A stretch of 53,418 nt of DNA from DATKHF01 sp035510355 (lineage in GTDB: Bacteria; Patescibacteriota; Saccharimonadia; Saccharimonadales; UBA4665): the NCBI GenBank assembly GCA_035510355.1, contig DATKHF010000027.1, positions 1-53,418 of the forward strand, written 5' to 3'. The first letter of the stretch is position 1, and each line of letters begins with the position of its first letter. A program made the position numbers and the translations under genes. This document shows positions 15,851-24,373 of this stretch, piece by piece. The notes under the pieces are model-generated. The model was not told the DNA's origin. It saw only the letters and a list, made by a program, of their open reading frames with translations, and did not search any database.

Positions 15851-16534
15851 ATGACAGATTATTCGATACATGAGGGCGTCAGTAAAAAACACACCAGTAA
15901 AACTGCCAAGAAGGGCAGTAACAAGTGGCTGATATTTTGGCTACTGGTTAGCATCGTATTGCTCGTTGGCAGCACACTAGTGGCTCGCAAACATCAACTG
16001 ACGGGGCTACAAGCCCGGATCTTTTATGACTTTAACCATCCGCAATTAGGGAGTAGTTTTACGACGGCTGCTAAGTGGGTGACCGAGGGCCTAGGCAGTG
16101 CCATACCAGTTGCGATCTGCGTGGTCGTACCACTTGCGTTTAAGAAGTATCGTTTAGCGTGGCGGTTTTTGGTAACAGCCGGTGGAGCCTTTGTGCTTGC
16201 CTATATTGTTAAGAAGATTGTCAATGAGCCACGACCGATAGTTATGTTGCATGGCCATTTGCACCAACGAGTGGTTGAGACAGGACCTGGCTTTCCATCT
16301 GGTCACGTGACCGCCGCTACAGCCTTGGCGTTAACATTGTGGTTTGTCTTGCCAGTGAAGTGGCGCTTCATATCGATTATCTGGATTGTAGCTGTCGCCT
16401 GCTCGCGCTTATATCTTGGCGTACACACTCCGGTAGACATTATCGGTGGCTTCGCTTGTGGCCTATTGGCTGTCTGCGTGGTGCGTCTTTTGCCTAAAGT
16501 GATTGCCAATCCACTAAGGCTAGATACCGTTTAG
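15851..16534 (+). CDS. PAP2-family membrane phosphatase (227 aa)
   Basis: An integral membrane lipid phosphatase of the PAP2 superfamily. All three signature motifs are present: K-x6-RP (Lys121...Arg128-Pro129), PSGH (149-152) and SR-x5-H-x3-D (Ser185, Arg186, His192, Asp196), the latter two supplying the catalytic histidines. There are about five or six transmembrane helices, the first at 26-43. Probable substrates are undecaprenyl pyrophosphate or phosphatidic-acid-type lipids, not decidable here. A TACAAT -10 (15838-15843) lies 7 nt before ATG. Followed by tandem hairpins with a terminator. Confidence 0.92.
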   Translation: MTDYSIHEGVSKKHTSKTAKKGSNKWLIFWLLVSIVLLVGSTLVARKHQLTGLQARIFYDFNHPQLGSSFTTAAKWVTEGLGSAIPVAICVVVPLAFKKYRLAWRFLVTAGGAFVLAYIVKKIVNEPRPIVMLHGHLHQRVVETGPGFPSGHVTAATALALTLWFVLPVKWRFISIIWIVAVACSRLYLGVHTPVDIIGGFACGLLAVCVVRLLPKVIANPLRLDTV

Positions 16535-16566
16535 GTATTGCACCGGACTATTAAAAGGCCTAAGCT

Positions 16567-16628
16567 ACAATTAGGAAGAGAGACTTCCTAATTTGTAAGA
16601 CCTGGGCGAATTGATTCCCGGGTCTTTT
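16567..16628 (+). terminator. Tandem hairpins ending in a terminator
   Basis: The first hairpin pairs ACAATTAGGAAG (16567-16578) with 16584-16596 (one bulged T). Immediately after it, AAGACCTGGG (16597-16606) pairs with CCCGGGTCTT (16617-16626, one G-U), followed by TTTT. The second is an intrinsic terminator for the PAP2 transcript; the first may be a stabilising stem or part of a small RNA. Confidence 0.75.
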
Positions 16629-16644
16629 AAGATTCACCAGATAA

Positions 16645-17061
16645 CTAATTGTGGCAACTCGCACACAGACCGCGGATTTCAAGTTGGTGATCCTGGGGTT
16701 GAAAGTTATGAGCTTTGGCGAGCTCGAGTAGACGTTTTTCAAGAACCGTGTCTTCAGGCAGGGCAATAATCTTACTACAGTTTTGGCAACTGGCATGGTG
16801 GTGATGTGGCGCATATTGATCGGATAGTTCTAACTTATATTTCCAGCCGATCTGTAGTCGCTGCACAATACCAAAATTTTCAAACAGGGCAACAGTACGG
16901 TAGACACTAGCTCGATCTATATCCGGACAACGAATAACTAGTTCACGCATTGTCTGAGGGTCATTACCCCGTAAGGCAGTAAAAACGGCACGTCGAGCAG
17001 TTGTCAGACTGTAACCACTGCTATGTAGCGCTTCTTGAAGTTGGCTATCGGGCTCATTCAT
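16645..17061 (-). CDS. Fur-family metalloregulator, Zur-like (138 aa)
   Basis: An N-terminal winged helix (about 8-75, with the DNA-reading helix IDRASVYRTVALFENFGIVQRL) and a C-terminal metal domain with a HHHH run (86-89) and two CxxC pairs (Cys92/95 and Cys133/136) that form the structural zinc site. Length is typical. It is divergent from a metal ABC importer across 67 nt that contain overlapping inverted repeats, so it most likely senses the imported metal and represses both units. Zinc (Zur) is my first choice; manganese or iron sensing is not excluded, because the importer's binding protein has a Glu ligand. The TATAAT -10 lies 7 nt before the start (leaderless). Confidence 0.92.
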   Translation of the reverse strand: MNEPDSQLQEALHSSGYSLTTARRAVFTALRGNDPQTMRELVIRCPDIDRASVYRTVALFENFGIVQRLQIGWKYKLELSDQYAPHHHHASCQNCSKIIALPEDTVLEKRLLELAKAHNFQPQDHQLEIRGLCASCHN

Positions 17062-17065
17062 TCTT

Positions 17066-17122
17066 GCAATTATACTATAAATTGCGACAAATTTGCAATA
17101 ATTAATTACATTACTTTATGCT
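17066..17122. promoter_or_regulatory. Fur/Zur-type operator overlapping two divergent promoters
   Basis: GCAATT/AATTGC (17066-17085) and ATTGC/GCAAT (17081-17099) form two overlapping inverted repeats. The first overlaps the minus-strand TATAAT (17069-17074) of the regulator gene. The second overlaps the plus-strand TTGCAA -35 (17094-17099), which stands 17 nt from TATGCT (17117-17122), 6 nt before the binding-protein start. Occupation would block both promoters. Confidence 0.75.
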
Positions 17123-17128
17123 TACACC

Positions 17129-18052
17129 ATGAAGCGATCAAAGAAACCTGTTATTGGTTTGGTGGTACTTGTTCTAATAGTAATTGGGTTGTTAGTGCTA
17201 ACAAACAAACGTCCGGCTAACAATACCGCATCAACGAAAGTGCAAGTCGTGGCAGCCGAAAACTTTTGGGGCAGTCTTGTCTCACAGTTGGGCGGTAATC
17301 GTGTCCATGTTACCAGTATCGTGTCTGATCCTAATGCTGATCCACACGAGTATGAAAGCAACGCTACTGATGCTCGGGCTGTTGCCACTGCTAACTACGT
17401 TATTCTCAATGGTGTTGGCTACGATGATTGGGGGAATAAGTTGCTCAGCGCTCAACTGAATCCACAACGTAAGGTCTTAACAATCGGCACTCTAGTTGGC
17501 AAAAAAGAAGGCGATAACCCTCATCTTTGGTATAACCCGACCTATGTTAATCTGGCTGTTGTTCAAATGGACAAGGACTTAATTGCACTTGATCCGGCCG
17601 GTAAAACGTATTACCAGCTACAATTAAAACAGTTGCAAGTTTCACTGGCTGGCTACCAAAATCGCATAAAAAGTATTAAACAACGATTTGGTGGCACCAA
17701 AGTAGCGGCAACTGAAGATATTTTTGCTTACCTAGCGAATGCCGCAGGGCTAGACCTTGTGTCGCCAGAACCTTTTATTCAAGCGGTAGCTGAGGGTAAC
17801 GATCCACCTACGGATAGCGTCGTCCAGTTCCAGCAACAACTACAGAGTGGTCAGATCAAAGCTCTGGTCTACAACGAACAAACCGTGACACCGTTAACTA
17901 CTAGCATGAAACAGTTAGCGACTGACCAGAACATTCCGGTTGTTGGTGTCACGGAAACCATTCAACCTCCCGATACGACGTTTCAGGAGTGGATGAACGC
18001 TGAGCTTATTAACCTTGAAAACGCTCTAAACGCTAACAAGTTGGGTCAGTAA
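17129..18052 (+). CDS. Metal ABC transporter substrate-binding protein, ZnuA/PsaA type (307 aa)
   Basis: A cluster A-I solute-binding protein anchored by an N-terminal membrane helix (8-25); no lipobox Cys is present. The metal ligands expected from the family are His73 (DPHEYE), His132 (NPHLWYNP) and, in third place, Glu196 (ATEDIFAY). Zinc-specific members usually have His there, whereas manganese-binding PsaA-type proteins have Glu. The fourth acidic ligand is not clear. The His-rich loop of ZnuA is absent. It heads a three-gene operon with ATPase and permease, controlled by the divergent Fur-family gene. Substrate is Zn or Mn. The -10 lies 6 nt from the start. Confidence 0.92.
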   Translation: MKRSKKPVIGLVVLVLIVIGLLVLTNKRPANNTASTKVQVVAAENFWGSLVSQLGGNRVHVTSIVSDPNADPHEYESNATDARAVATANYVILNGVGYDDWGNKLLSAQLNPQRKVLTIGTLVGKKEGDNPHLWYNPTYVNLAVVQMDKDLIALDPAGKTYYQLQLKQLQVSLAGYQNRIKSIKQRFGGTKVAATEDIFAYLANAAGLDLVSPEPFIQAVAEGNDPPTDSVVQFQQQLQSGQIKALVYNEQTVTPLTTSMKQLATDQNIPVVGVTETIQPPDTTFQEWMNAELINLENALNANKLGQ

Positions 18053-18056
18053 TAGC

Positions 18057-18866
18057 GTGACTGGTAAGAAAGCCACCGGTTCGGCAGTTATCAGGGCGAA
18101 TAATCTAACGGCCGGTTATGGTACTCATATAATCTGGGAACATGCTACGTTCCACGTACATGAGGGTGAGTTTGTTGGTATTCTCGGGCCAAATGGTGCC
18201 GGCAAAACCACGTTGTTTCGGTTATTGCTTGGGCTAGCCAACCCAACAAGTGGTAATCTCGAAATTTTCGGCAACTCACCGAAACGTGGTAATCCTCGAA
18301 TTGGTTACGTACCACAACGTCACCCTATTGATAGTGAGCTGCGGATCGAGGCTTTAGAATTAGTCCGTCTTGGTGTAGCGGGCCAGTATTGGGGCTTTGC
18401 TTTGCCTTCCCAGGCCATAGTCGAGCGAGAACAAGCACGACAAGCGCTTCGAATAGTTGATGCTGAAGGTTTGGCTCATCGTGCCCTTGGCCAGCTATCT
18501 GGCGGAGAGTTGCAACGTGTTTTTCTGGCGCAAGCCTTAGTTGATCAGCCTGATATTTTGTTGCTAGATGAGCCTTTAGCTAATCTCGACATCCGGCGAC
18601 AAACCGAGCTCGTCAAATTGGTGGCCACTATTGCGAAAGAGCAAAATGTTGCAATACTATTAATCGCTCACGACATTAATCCATTACTGCCAGTGGTTGA
18701 TCGCTTAATTTACACAGTGAATGGCCGCATCGCCACCGGCAAGCCAGATGAAATTATAACAACGAAAGCATTATCAGCACTGTATGGAGCACCCGTAGAA
18801 GTTCTGCGGGGTTCACGAGGCCGACTAGCAGTTCTGGGAACCGAAGAGGCAGTACATCATGACTGA
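18057..18866 (+). CDS. Metal ABC transporter ATPase, ZnuC type (269 aa)
   Basis: Cytoplasmic ATPase of the importer: Walker A GPNGAGKTT (about 44-52), Q-loop YVPQRH, signature LSGGELQRVFLAQAL, Walker B ILLLDEPLANLD and switch His in LIAHDINPLLP. It starts with GTG 4 nt after the binding-protein gene and overlaps the permease gene by 8 nt. No Shine-Dalgarno is obvious, so translation is probably coupled to the preceding gene. Confidence 0.93.
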   Translation: MTGKKATGSAVIRANNLTAGYGTHIIWEHATFHVHEGEFVGILGPNGAGKTTLFRLLLGLANPTSGNLEIFGNSPKRGNPRIGYVPQRHPIDSELRIEALELVRLGVAGQYWGFALPSQAIVEREQARQALRIVDAEGLAHRALGQLSGGELQRVFLAQALVDQPDILLLDEPLANLDIRRQTELVKLVATIAKEQNVAILLIAHDINPLLPVVDRLIYTVNGRIATGKPDEIITTKALSALYGAPVEVLRGSRGRLAVLGTEEAVHHD

Positions 18867-19725
18867 ACTACTCGCTACCAGTTTTAGTTTCAATATCTGG
18901 ACTGATTTACAGACCATGTGGCAGTACGGTTTTATGCAACATGCCTTTGAGACCGGTACGGTGGTGGCTATCGTTGCTGGTGTAGTTGGGTATTTCGTTG
19001 TTTTACGACGACTATCATTCGCTGCTCATGCATTGTCGCACGTCGGGTTTGCTGGTGCTGCCGGAGCAGTACTAATGGGCCTTAACCCACTTATCGGTCT
19101 GCTAGCTTTCACTTCTGGTGGTGGACTAGCTATGGCCCTGCTAGGTCGCCGGGCAGCCAGCCAGGATGTTCAAATTGGCACAGTCCTAGCTTTTATGCTC
19201 GGTCTTGGAGTGCTTTTCATCAGTTTATATAAAGGCTATGCAACTGAAGCTTACTCTTTATTATTTGGAGAGATTTTGGGCATCAGCCGCGGTGATGTGC
19301 TGGTAACTGTTATCGCTGGCATTATTATATTAGTTGTCGTAGCGATCATGTATCGTCGGCTATTGTTTACCTCTCTTGATGAAGATGTGGCTGAAGCGAA
19401 AGGTGTATCACTCCTAAAAACGGGCATCATTTTCATGCTGTTAATTGCTTTGGCTACTTCGATCGCTGTACAAGTCGTCGGCGTATTACTAATCTTCGCT
19501 TTGATGGTCACACCGGCAGCTATTGCCGAACGTTTGGCTCAACGTCCAGCTCAAGGTGTACTGATAGCTGTTTCGGTTGCGCTAATTGCGACATGGTTTG
19601 GTTTATTCATCTCATACTACCAGCCCTATCCAGTGAGTTTCTTTATTACATCATTGGTGTTTGTTCTCTATATTATTGTTCGTCTCACCCAGACACGCCG
19701 CGATCGAAAGTCATTAGCGAAGTAG
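18859..19725 (+). CDS. Metal ABC transporter permease, ZnuB type (288 aa)
   Basis: Membrane permease of the ABC-3 family with about eight helices: ETGTVVAIVAGVVGYFVVLRRLSFAAHALSH-type N-terminus, the GAAGAVLMGLNP segment and the conserved EDVAEAKGV cytoplasmic coupling loop. It completes the binding protein-ATPase-permease operon. No terminator is obvious in the 100 nt downstream. Confidence 0.93.
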   Translation: MTELLATSFSFNIWTDLQTMWQYGFMQHAFETGTVVAIVAGVVGYFVVLRRLSFAAHALSHVGFAGAAGAVLMGLNPLIGLLAFTSGGGLAMALLGRRAASQDVQIGTVLAFMLGLGVLFISLYKGYATEAYSLLFGEILGISRGDVLVTVIAGIIILVVVAIMYRRLLFTSLDEDVAEAKGVSLLKTGIIFMLLIALATSIAVQVVGVLLIFALMVTPAAIAERLAQRPAQGVLIAVSVALIATWFGLFISYYQPYPVSFFITSLVFVLYIIVRLTQTRRDRKSLAK

Positions 19726-19795
19726 CCCACAATATCTCAAAAACCGTCGCACTTATTACGATAGTTGTTTTTTATATAGTGCACTAATAAAAGTC

Positions 19796-19825
19796 TTGCA
19801 CCGTTCTATTTGGTTGCAGTATAAT
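19796..19825 (+). promoter_or_regulatory. Promoter of the L,D-transpeptidase gene
   Basis: TTGCAC (19796-19801), an 18-nt spacer and TATAAT (19820-19825). The predicted start near 19832 excludes the TTG codon at 19830 and favours ATG 19872. Confidence 0.7.
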
Positions 19826-19871
19826 AATATTGAGAAAAGCAAACAGAAAAACACACGGTTCGTACAAAAAA

Positions 19872-20507
19872 ATGAAAAAAAGTAGCAGAAGTGTTCCTCA
19901 GTATCAATCTACTCGGTATCAGACGTCTATGAGTAAGAAGCAATTATTTATTAAGATCGCGCCACCACTCGTACTGATTATTGTCGGTCTCGGTGGTTTG
20001 ATGGCAGCCCATTTGACGCGCTCTATCCAGCCACCGGCGACTGCTCAGGCCCAAACGGTCACTAAAGCGGTCTCAACGAACCCATGTGCTGGCAACACTC
20101 TCGCGAACTTTGTGCTTGTTAGTATTAGCCAACGTCGGATGTGGGCGTGTAGCGCATCAACTGAGGTGTATAACTCGCCCGTAGTAACTGGCATGGAGAA
20201 GCTCCCGGCTGACCTTACGCCCACCGGCACCTATACTATTTACGCTAAAGTGACCAACTTATACCTTAACGGCTCTGATAGTACTGGTAGCTGGCATGAT
20301 TATGTTAACTATTGGATGCCCTTTTTAAACAATCAATACGGTACGTATGGTTTTCATGATGCGACGTGGCGACCAAGTAATGCCTTCGGTAACATCAGCC
20401 CTGACTCCTCCAACGCCTCACATGGTTGTGTGGAAATGCCACTAGCAACTGCTAAGTGGTTATACAATTGGGCACCCGTCGGCACAACAGTGACTATTAA
20501 AAGCTAA
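19872..20507 (+). CDS. Membrane-anchored L,D-transpeptidase, YkuD domain (211 aa)
   Basis: A peptidoglycan cross-linking enzyme of the ErfK/YbiS/YcfS/YnhG type. After a basic cytoplasmic N-terminus and one membrane helix (about residues 25-47 from this start), a linker leads to the YkuD domain. Its catalytic motif GFHDATW and SNASHGCVEMP is visible, with the Cys of HGC as nucleophile. It forms 3-3 cross-links or attaches proteins to the wall in known members. A TTG at 19830 would add 14 residues but overlaps the predicted transcription start. A small zinc-ribbon gene follows 3 nt after the stop. Confidence 0.9.
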   Translation: MKKSSRSVPQYQSTRYQTSMSKKQLFIKIAPPLVLIIVGLGGLMAAHLTRSIQPPATAQAQTVTKAVSTNPCAGNTLANFVLVSISQRRMWACSASTEVYNSPVVTGMEKLPADLTPTGTYTIYAKVTNLYLNGSDSTGSWHDYVNYWMPFLNNQYGTYGFHDATWRPSNAFGNISPDSSNASHGCVEMPLATAKWLYNWAPVGTTVTIKS

Positions 20508-20510
20508 TTT

Positions 20511-20663
20511 ATGGCCATCAAACCTGTATGCGATATGTGCAGCCAAGAACTGCAGGCGTTCGGGGCGATCCTGTTGAGCCCACCAAATGACGCCAACCAA
20601 GTTAGGAAATTTCATATCTGCGTTGCTTGCTATGACAAGCTAGCTGCCAGTATGACTACGTGA
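20511..20663 (+). CDS. Small zinc-ribbon protein (50 aa)
   Basis: A short uninterrupted frame from ATG 20511 to TGA 20663 with two CxxC pairs (CDMC at 7-10, CVAC at 37-40) framing FGAILLSPP and VRKFHI. This is a treble-clef or zinc-ribbon layout. I recall similar tiny proteins in CPR genomes, but no function. It starts 3 nt after the L,D-transpeptidase stop, so it is probably cotranscribed and translated by coupling. Spacing of the cysteines and the clean frame make it likely real despite its size. Confidence 0.7.
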   Translation: MAIKPVCDMCSQELQAFGAILLSPPNDANQVRKFHICVACYDKLAASMTT

Positions 20664-20702
20664 TTAATTAGTCGGTCTCAGTAAAGCGTGTAAAATATAG
20701 GT

Positions 20703-21767
20703 ATGATTATTGCGGTCGTGGTTTTGGGAGTTTTAGTGATTGTGTTGTTGGCGGCCGTGTTATGGCAAAGTGTCTTGAAGAGCAAGACTCCTAATAAAGG
20801 CGATGAAGCTTTGCTCCTTAAAGCTGATATGACTGAGCTCACAAAGAGTATGCATCAGCTCAAAGATGGTCTTCAACAGCAATTGACCGACCAACTTGGC
20901 ACCAGCAACAAGCAAATGACGGCACAGTTTCAGGCTAGTGCTAAGATTATTACGGATGTGACCCAGAAATTAACAGAGCTAGATCGCACTAACAAAAGTG
21001 TTGGTGATGTTGCTGCTGAGCTAAAAACGCTGCAGAATGTTCTACAAAATCCCAAACAGCGGGGCATTCTTGGCGAGTATTATCTTGAGCAGATCCTTAA
21101 AAACACATTGCCACCTGGTGCGTTCGAGTTGCAATATAAACTCGGCGACGACATTGTTGACGCAGTCGTAAAACTGGATGATAAGATCCTGCCGATAGAC
21201 AGTAAATTCTCATTGGATAACTATAATCGCTTGGTTGAAGCTAAGACTGAGGAAAAACCAGCCTTAGAACGAGCCTTTAAAGAAGATCTTAAGCGGCGGA
21301 TTGATGAAACTGCCAAATATATTAAGACCAACAAAGGCACGCTTGACCAGGCTTTAATGTTTATCCCAAGTGAGGCGATTTATTACGATCTATTGGCCAA
21401 CAAAGTTGGACTCAGCGGCGTTAGTGGGCGCAACTTGATGCAGTATGCGGCAGTGGACAAAAAGGTATCGATTGTTGGTCCCAGTACACTTTCGGCAATG
21501 CTACAAACTATCGTGCAAGGACTGCGTTCGATGGAGATCCATAAAGATACTGAAAAAATTCGTAAGAACATTGAACAACTCAGTAAGCACCTCATGGCAC
21601 ATAACGGCTATATGCAAAAACTTGGTAACTCACTGGGCACAACAGTCGGACACTTTAACACCACCTATAAGGAACTTGGCAAAATCGACAAGGACATCGT
21701 AAAAATTACTGACACCAACCCTTCCGTTGAGCCTCAATTACTGGACAAACCAGTCGTTGAAGATTAA
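20703..21767 (+). CDS. rmuC: DNA recombination protein RmuC (354 aa)
   Basis: An N-terminal membrane helix (2-22), a coiled-coil region (about 40-110) and the RmuC nuclease-like domain (about 115-300; LGEYYLEQILKNTLPPGAFELQYKLGDDIVDAVVKLDDKILPIDSKFSLDNY) with the acidic-Lys core of restriction-endonuclease-like folds. RmuC limits inversions at short repeats in E. coli. TAAAAT (20691-20696) lies 6 nt before ATG, again leaderless type. Confidence 0.94.
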   Translation: MIIAVVVLGVLVIVLLAAVLWQSVLKSKTPNKGDEALLLKADMTELTKSMHQLKDGLQQQLTDQLGTSNKQMTAQFQASAKIITDVTQKLTELDRTNKSVGDVAAELKTLQNVLQNPKQRGILGEYYLEQILKNTLPPGAFELQYKLGDDIVDAVVKLDDKILPIDSKFSLDNYNRLVEAKTEEKPALERAFKEDLKRRIDETAKYIKTNKGTLDQALMFIPSEAIYYDLLANKVGLSGVSGRNLMQYAAVDKKVSIVGPSTLSAMLQTIVQGLRSMEIHKDTEKIRKNIEQLSKHLMAHNGYMQKLGNSLGTTVGHFNTTYKELGKIDKDIVKITDTNPSVEPQLLDKPVVED

Positions 21768-21787
21768 AACCACGATGGCCTGCCAGT

Positions 21788-21817
21788 TTGACTTTTGTAT
21801 CTAAACGGTGTTATTAT
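21788..21817 (+). promoter_or_regulatory. Promoter of a leaderless hypothetical gene
   Basis: TTGACT (21788-21793), an 18-nt spacer and TATTAT (21812-21817), 8 nt before ATG 21826. This is one of the clearest examples in the window of a promoter that places the first transcribed base at the start codon. Confidence 0.7.
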
Positions 21818-21825
21818 ATAATTAA

Positions 21826-22353
21826 ATGAATGATTTGGATCCCGGGTATAGAAGAGTTATAGTTGAGGTTCATCGTGACATCTTACATGAACTCATGGAA
21901 AGGCTTGGTGAATTTGCGACACAATACGATATATCAGTCGGTATTGCTGATAGTTTACCAAAGACTAGCGAACCCTCGATTGCTGTTGAGGCCACAGATG
22001 AACCCAATTATAATCCTGATCTGATGATATGGACGACAGAACCGGAAAGTGGTACTAAAGTTGCAGTCATAACCAGAAGCCAATTCGAAGGATTTGCCAT
22101 GGAGAACGATCATGCGGTTGGTGTCGGTGGACGGACATATAAAAGTATACTACGCTCAAGAACAAGTGGATGGCGAGGCGGTGATAGCACAGGTGAATAT
22201 GTACACGAGGATGGACTGCTTGCCAGCCAGCTACCTGAACTTGTTAAAAGGCTTACAACCGGCAATCTACATATAGATAATGTAGGTCGACACGGTATTA
22301 GCCTTCTGGGGGAGTATAGCATTGCTTTATTCCAGGACGGGCCTGCTGAATAA
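21826..22353 (+). CDS. Hypothetical protein (175 aa)
   Basis: I do not recognise it. It is acidic and soluble, with a helical N-terminus (RRVIVEVHRDILHELMERLGEFATQY), a Pro/Glu-rich middle and a Gly-rich segment around GVGGRTYKSIL. No cysteine pair, membrane helix or catalytic motif is apparent. It has its own consensus-like promoter and a leaderless start, and stands alone before a convergent glycosidase gene. Confidence 0.65.
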   Translation: MNDLDPGYRRVIVEVHRDILHELMERLGEFATQYDISVGIADSLPKTSEPSIAVEATDEPNYNPDLMIWTTEPESGTKVAVITRSQFEGFAMENDHAVGVGGRTYKSILRSRTSGWRGGDSTGEYVHEDGLLASQLPELVKRLTTGNLHIDNVGRHGISLLGEYSIALFQDGPAE

Positions 22354-22404
22354 AATAACTTTATATCTCCAAAACCACAGCTTCATAACTTGTATGGGTA
22401 AAAA

Positions 22405-23820
22405 TTATTGCTTCAGTAGATCAAGAGTTAGTGCTGCTGTCCACGAGAAATTATCAATGCCGGCTGGATTACCATTGGTTGGGTTAAAATATTCATGGCA
22501 ACCACCTTTATCAACAAGCTCGAGGGTACTTTCACGTAATGCGGCAGCGTGATCTTTGAAGCCGTAGCGTTGTAATCCGTCAATAATTAACCAGTTCATG
22601 TTAATCCAGGTTGGCCCCTGCCAGTAGCGTTCAGCATCGAAGAATGGCGAATCCAGTGGGGTTGATGGCACAGGATAGGCGGGGCCAAAACGATGGCTAT
22701 TCTCGAGCAGACGTACAAGCGCTTCTGCTCGTTCGGCATCAATTACGCCACTATATAACGGTAATAGCGCCGCAATACTTGATACTTTTAGTAGACGATG
22801 CGTGACAAAGTCGCGTGAGAAATACTCACTAGAAAATGGATCCCATAGCTGTTCAAGAGCTTGTTCAGATTTCTTCATACTTGCAATCAGTTCAGGTGGA
22901 AGATCTTCACGTATGCTCTTGGCGATGCTCTGTAAATGGCTATTGGCCCTAATGAAGATACTGTTAAAGGTTAAATCCTCGATTGCAAAGAGAGCATGGT
23001 CGAGGATTTTCTCTGTAGCATAGGCCTTACGTCGCAAGCGACGCTGAGCATCAAAAAGTGCCAAAGCTTCGACGTTGGAAAAACGTTGATCGACCGGCAC
23101 AATCCGCGTATCGCGCCGTAGTGGTGTCATGAGCTTTTCAAGTCTAGTGCGTTCCATGAAACGTACCCACCACGGTAACAGATGCTCATGTAATTCGTGC
23201 ATCCATGGCGGCGTATTATCGAGACCAGTTTCCCATGGATGAATCTGTAGCACTAAACCTTCATGATGGGGATCACGCTCGGTATATAACCATTGATGGT
23301 AGGCTAGGAGCGCTGGGAATACCATTTTGTACCAAGTGTGGCGTTCAGTTAGCTTGAGTTTCTCACCAATTCGTACAACAGCTTCGGCAAGCATCGGTGG
23401 CTGGGTGATACCGCTTGTTGAAATATCATCAGGCGCGTTCGGGTTTAGCCAACTCCGCCAGATTGAACTATGCCGCTTATAGGCATCGGCTGGGATATGT
23501 TCACGGGGTGTAATAATCATATGAGGCATCATGCCATTGGCCCATTGAGCTCGTAGCATACTGAGGATTTCAATTTTGGCACGTTCAACATCGTAATGAC
23601 GAATGCCAATGGCTATAAAACAACTGTCCCACAACCATTGATGTGGGTACAATCTGGTCGAAGGAACCGTGAAGCTGCCATGGTCGTTATGAGCGAGGAC
23701 GGCTTTAGCTTCGTCTTCCAGACTAACTTCTGCAACCGTCTCGTGATCACCTGATTCACCGATAGGTTCTTGCTGAGCTTTCTCGGTGTTTAGTTCTTTT
23801 TTCTCTTCGGCTTTAGTCAT
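22405..23820 (-). CDS. GH63-type glycoside hydrolase (mannosylglycerate hydrolase-like, 471 aa)
   Basis: An (alpha/alpha)6-barrel glycosidase with MGH1-like signatures: LYPHQWLWDSCFIAIGIRH near residue 60, QWANGMMPHMI, ITQPPMLAEAV, WETGLDNTPPW and, near the end, ERYWQGPTWINMNWLIIDGL. The last two stretches carry the usual acidic residues of the family. The first 35 residues are a charged extension. No signal peptide, so it acts inside the cell, perhaps on mannosylglycerate, glucosylglycerate or stored oligosaccharides; the substrate is unknown. The minus-strand TATACT (23828-23833) lies 7 nt before ATG. Confidence 0.88.
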   Translation of the reverse strand: MTKAEEKKELNTEKAQQEPIGESGDHETVAEVSLEDEAKAVLAHNDHGSFTVPSTRLYPHQWLWDSCFIAIGIRHYDVERAKIEILSMLRAQWANGMMPHMIITPREHIPADAYKRHSSIWRSWLNPNAPDDISTSGITQPPMLAEAVVRIGEKLKLTERHTWYKMVFPALLAYHQWLYTERDPHHEGLVLQIHPWETGLDNTPPWMHELHEHLLPWWVRFMERTRLEKLMTPLRRDTRIVPVDQRFSNVEALALFDAQRRLRRKAYATEKILDHALFAIEDLTFNSIFIRANSHLQSIAKSIREDLPPELIASMKKSEQALEQLWDPFSSEYFSRDFVTHRLLKVSSIAALLPLYSGVIDAERAEALVRLLENSHRFGPAYPVPSTPLDSPFFDAERYWQGPTWINMNWLIIDGLQRYGFKDHAAALRESTLELVDKGGCHEYFNPTNGNPAGIDNFSWTAALTLDLLKQ

Positions 23821-23855
23821 TATTCCTAGTATACCGCAAGCGTTTTAAACTTTGG

Positions 23856-24353
23856 TCATCGATAGTTATTAAAACTGAGCGGAAAGTCAAAGTCTTGGGC
23901 ATTGAGTAGTTGCATAACAGTTTGCAAATCGTCTTTACTAGCACTTGTAACACGGACCGTATCGCCCTGGATAGTTGTTTTAACCTTGGGGTATTTTTCT
24001 CGAATAAGGGTAGTAATCTTTTTAGCCTTGGTCTGATCAAGGCCTTGCACGAACGGTATATCCTGAACGGTTTTAAGATTGGCAACAACGGGTTCACGCG
24101 TGGTATCTAGAACTTTCTGGTTCTGACTACGAGCTGCTATTTTTTTACGAACAATGTCAATTATGGTATCAATTTGCCAGTCACCGCTGCCAGTAATTTT
24201 AAAGCCTGTTTTATCTCCATCTAGCCACTCGACTTGAGCCGGAGTCCCTTTAAAATCGTAACGATTTGTCAATTCACGCTGAACCTGGTTGAAGACGTTA
24301 TTCATCTCTGCTTTGTCGTAGTCGCTAACAATATCAAATGAAAACTGTGCCAT
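23856..24353 (-). CDS. YajQ-family nucleotide-binding protein (165 aa)
   Basis: Close to full-length YajQ: FSFDIVSDYDKAEMNNVFNQ at the start, RYDFKG, the RSQNQKVLD middle and KTTIQGDTVRVTSASKDDLQ before the ending FDFPLSFNNYR. The family folds as two linked ferredoxin-like domains and binds nucleotides or RNA; some members bind cyclic di-GMP. No cyclic di-GMP enzyme is visible nearby, so that role is not implied here. TAAACT lies 8 nt before the start. Confidence 0.95.
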   Translation of the reverse strand: MAQFSFDIVSDYDKAEMNNVFNQVQRELTNRYDFKGTPAQVEWLDGDKTGFKITGSGDWQIDTIIDIVRKKIAARSQNQKVLDTTREPVVANLKTVQDIPFVQGLDQTKAKKITTLIREKYPKVKTTIQGDTVRVTSASKDDLQTVMQLLNAQDFDFPLSFNNYR

Positions 24354-24373
24354 AGAGGTACAGTTTACTATTT

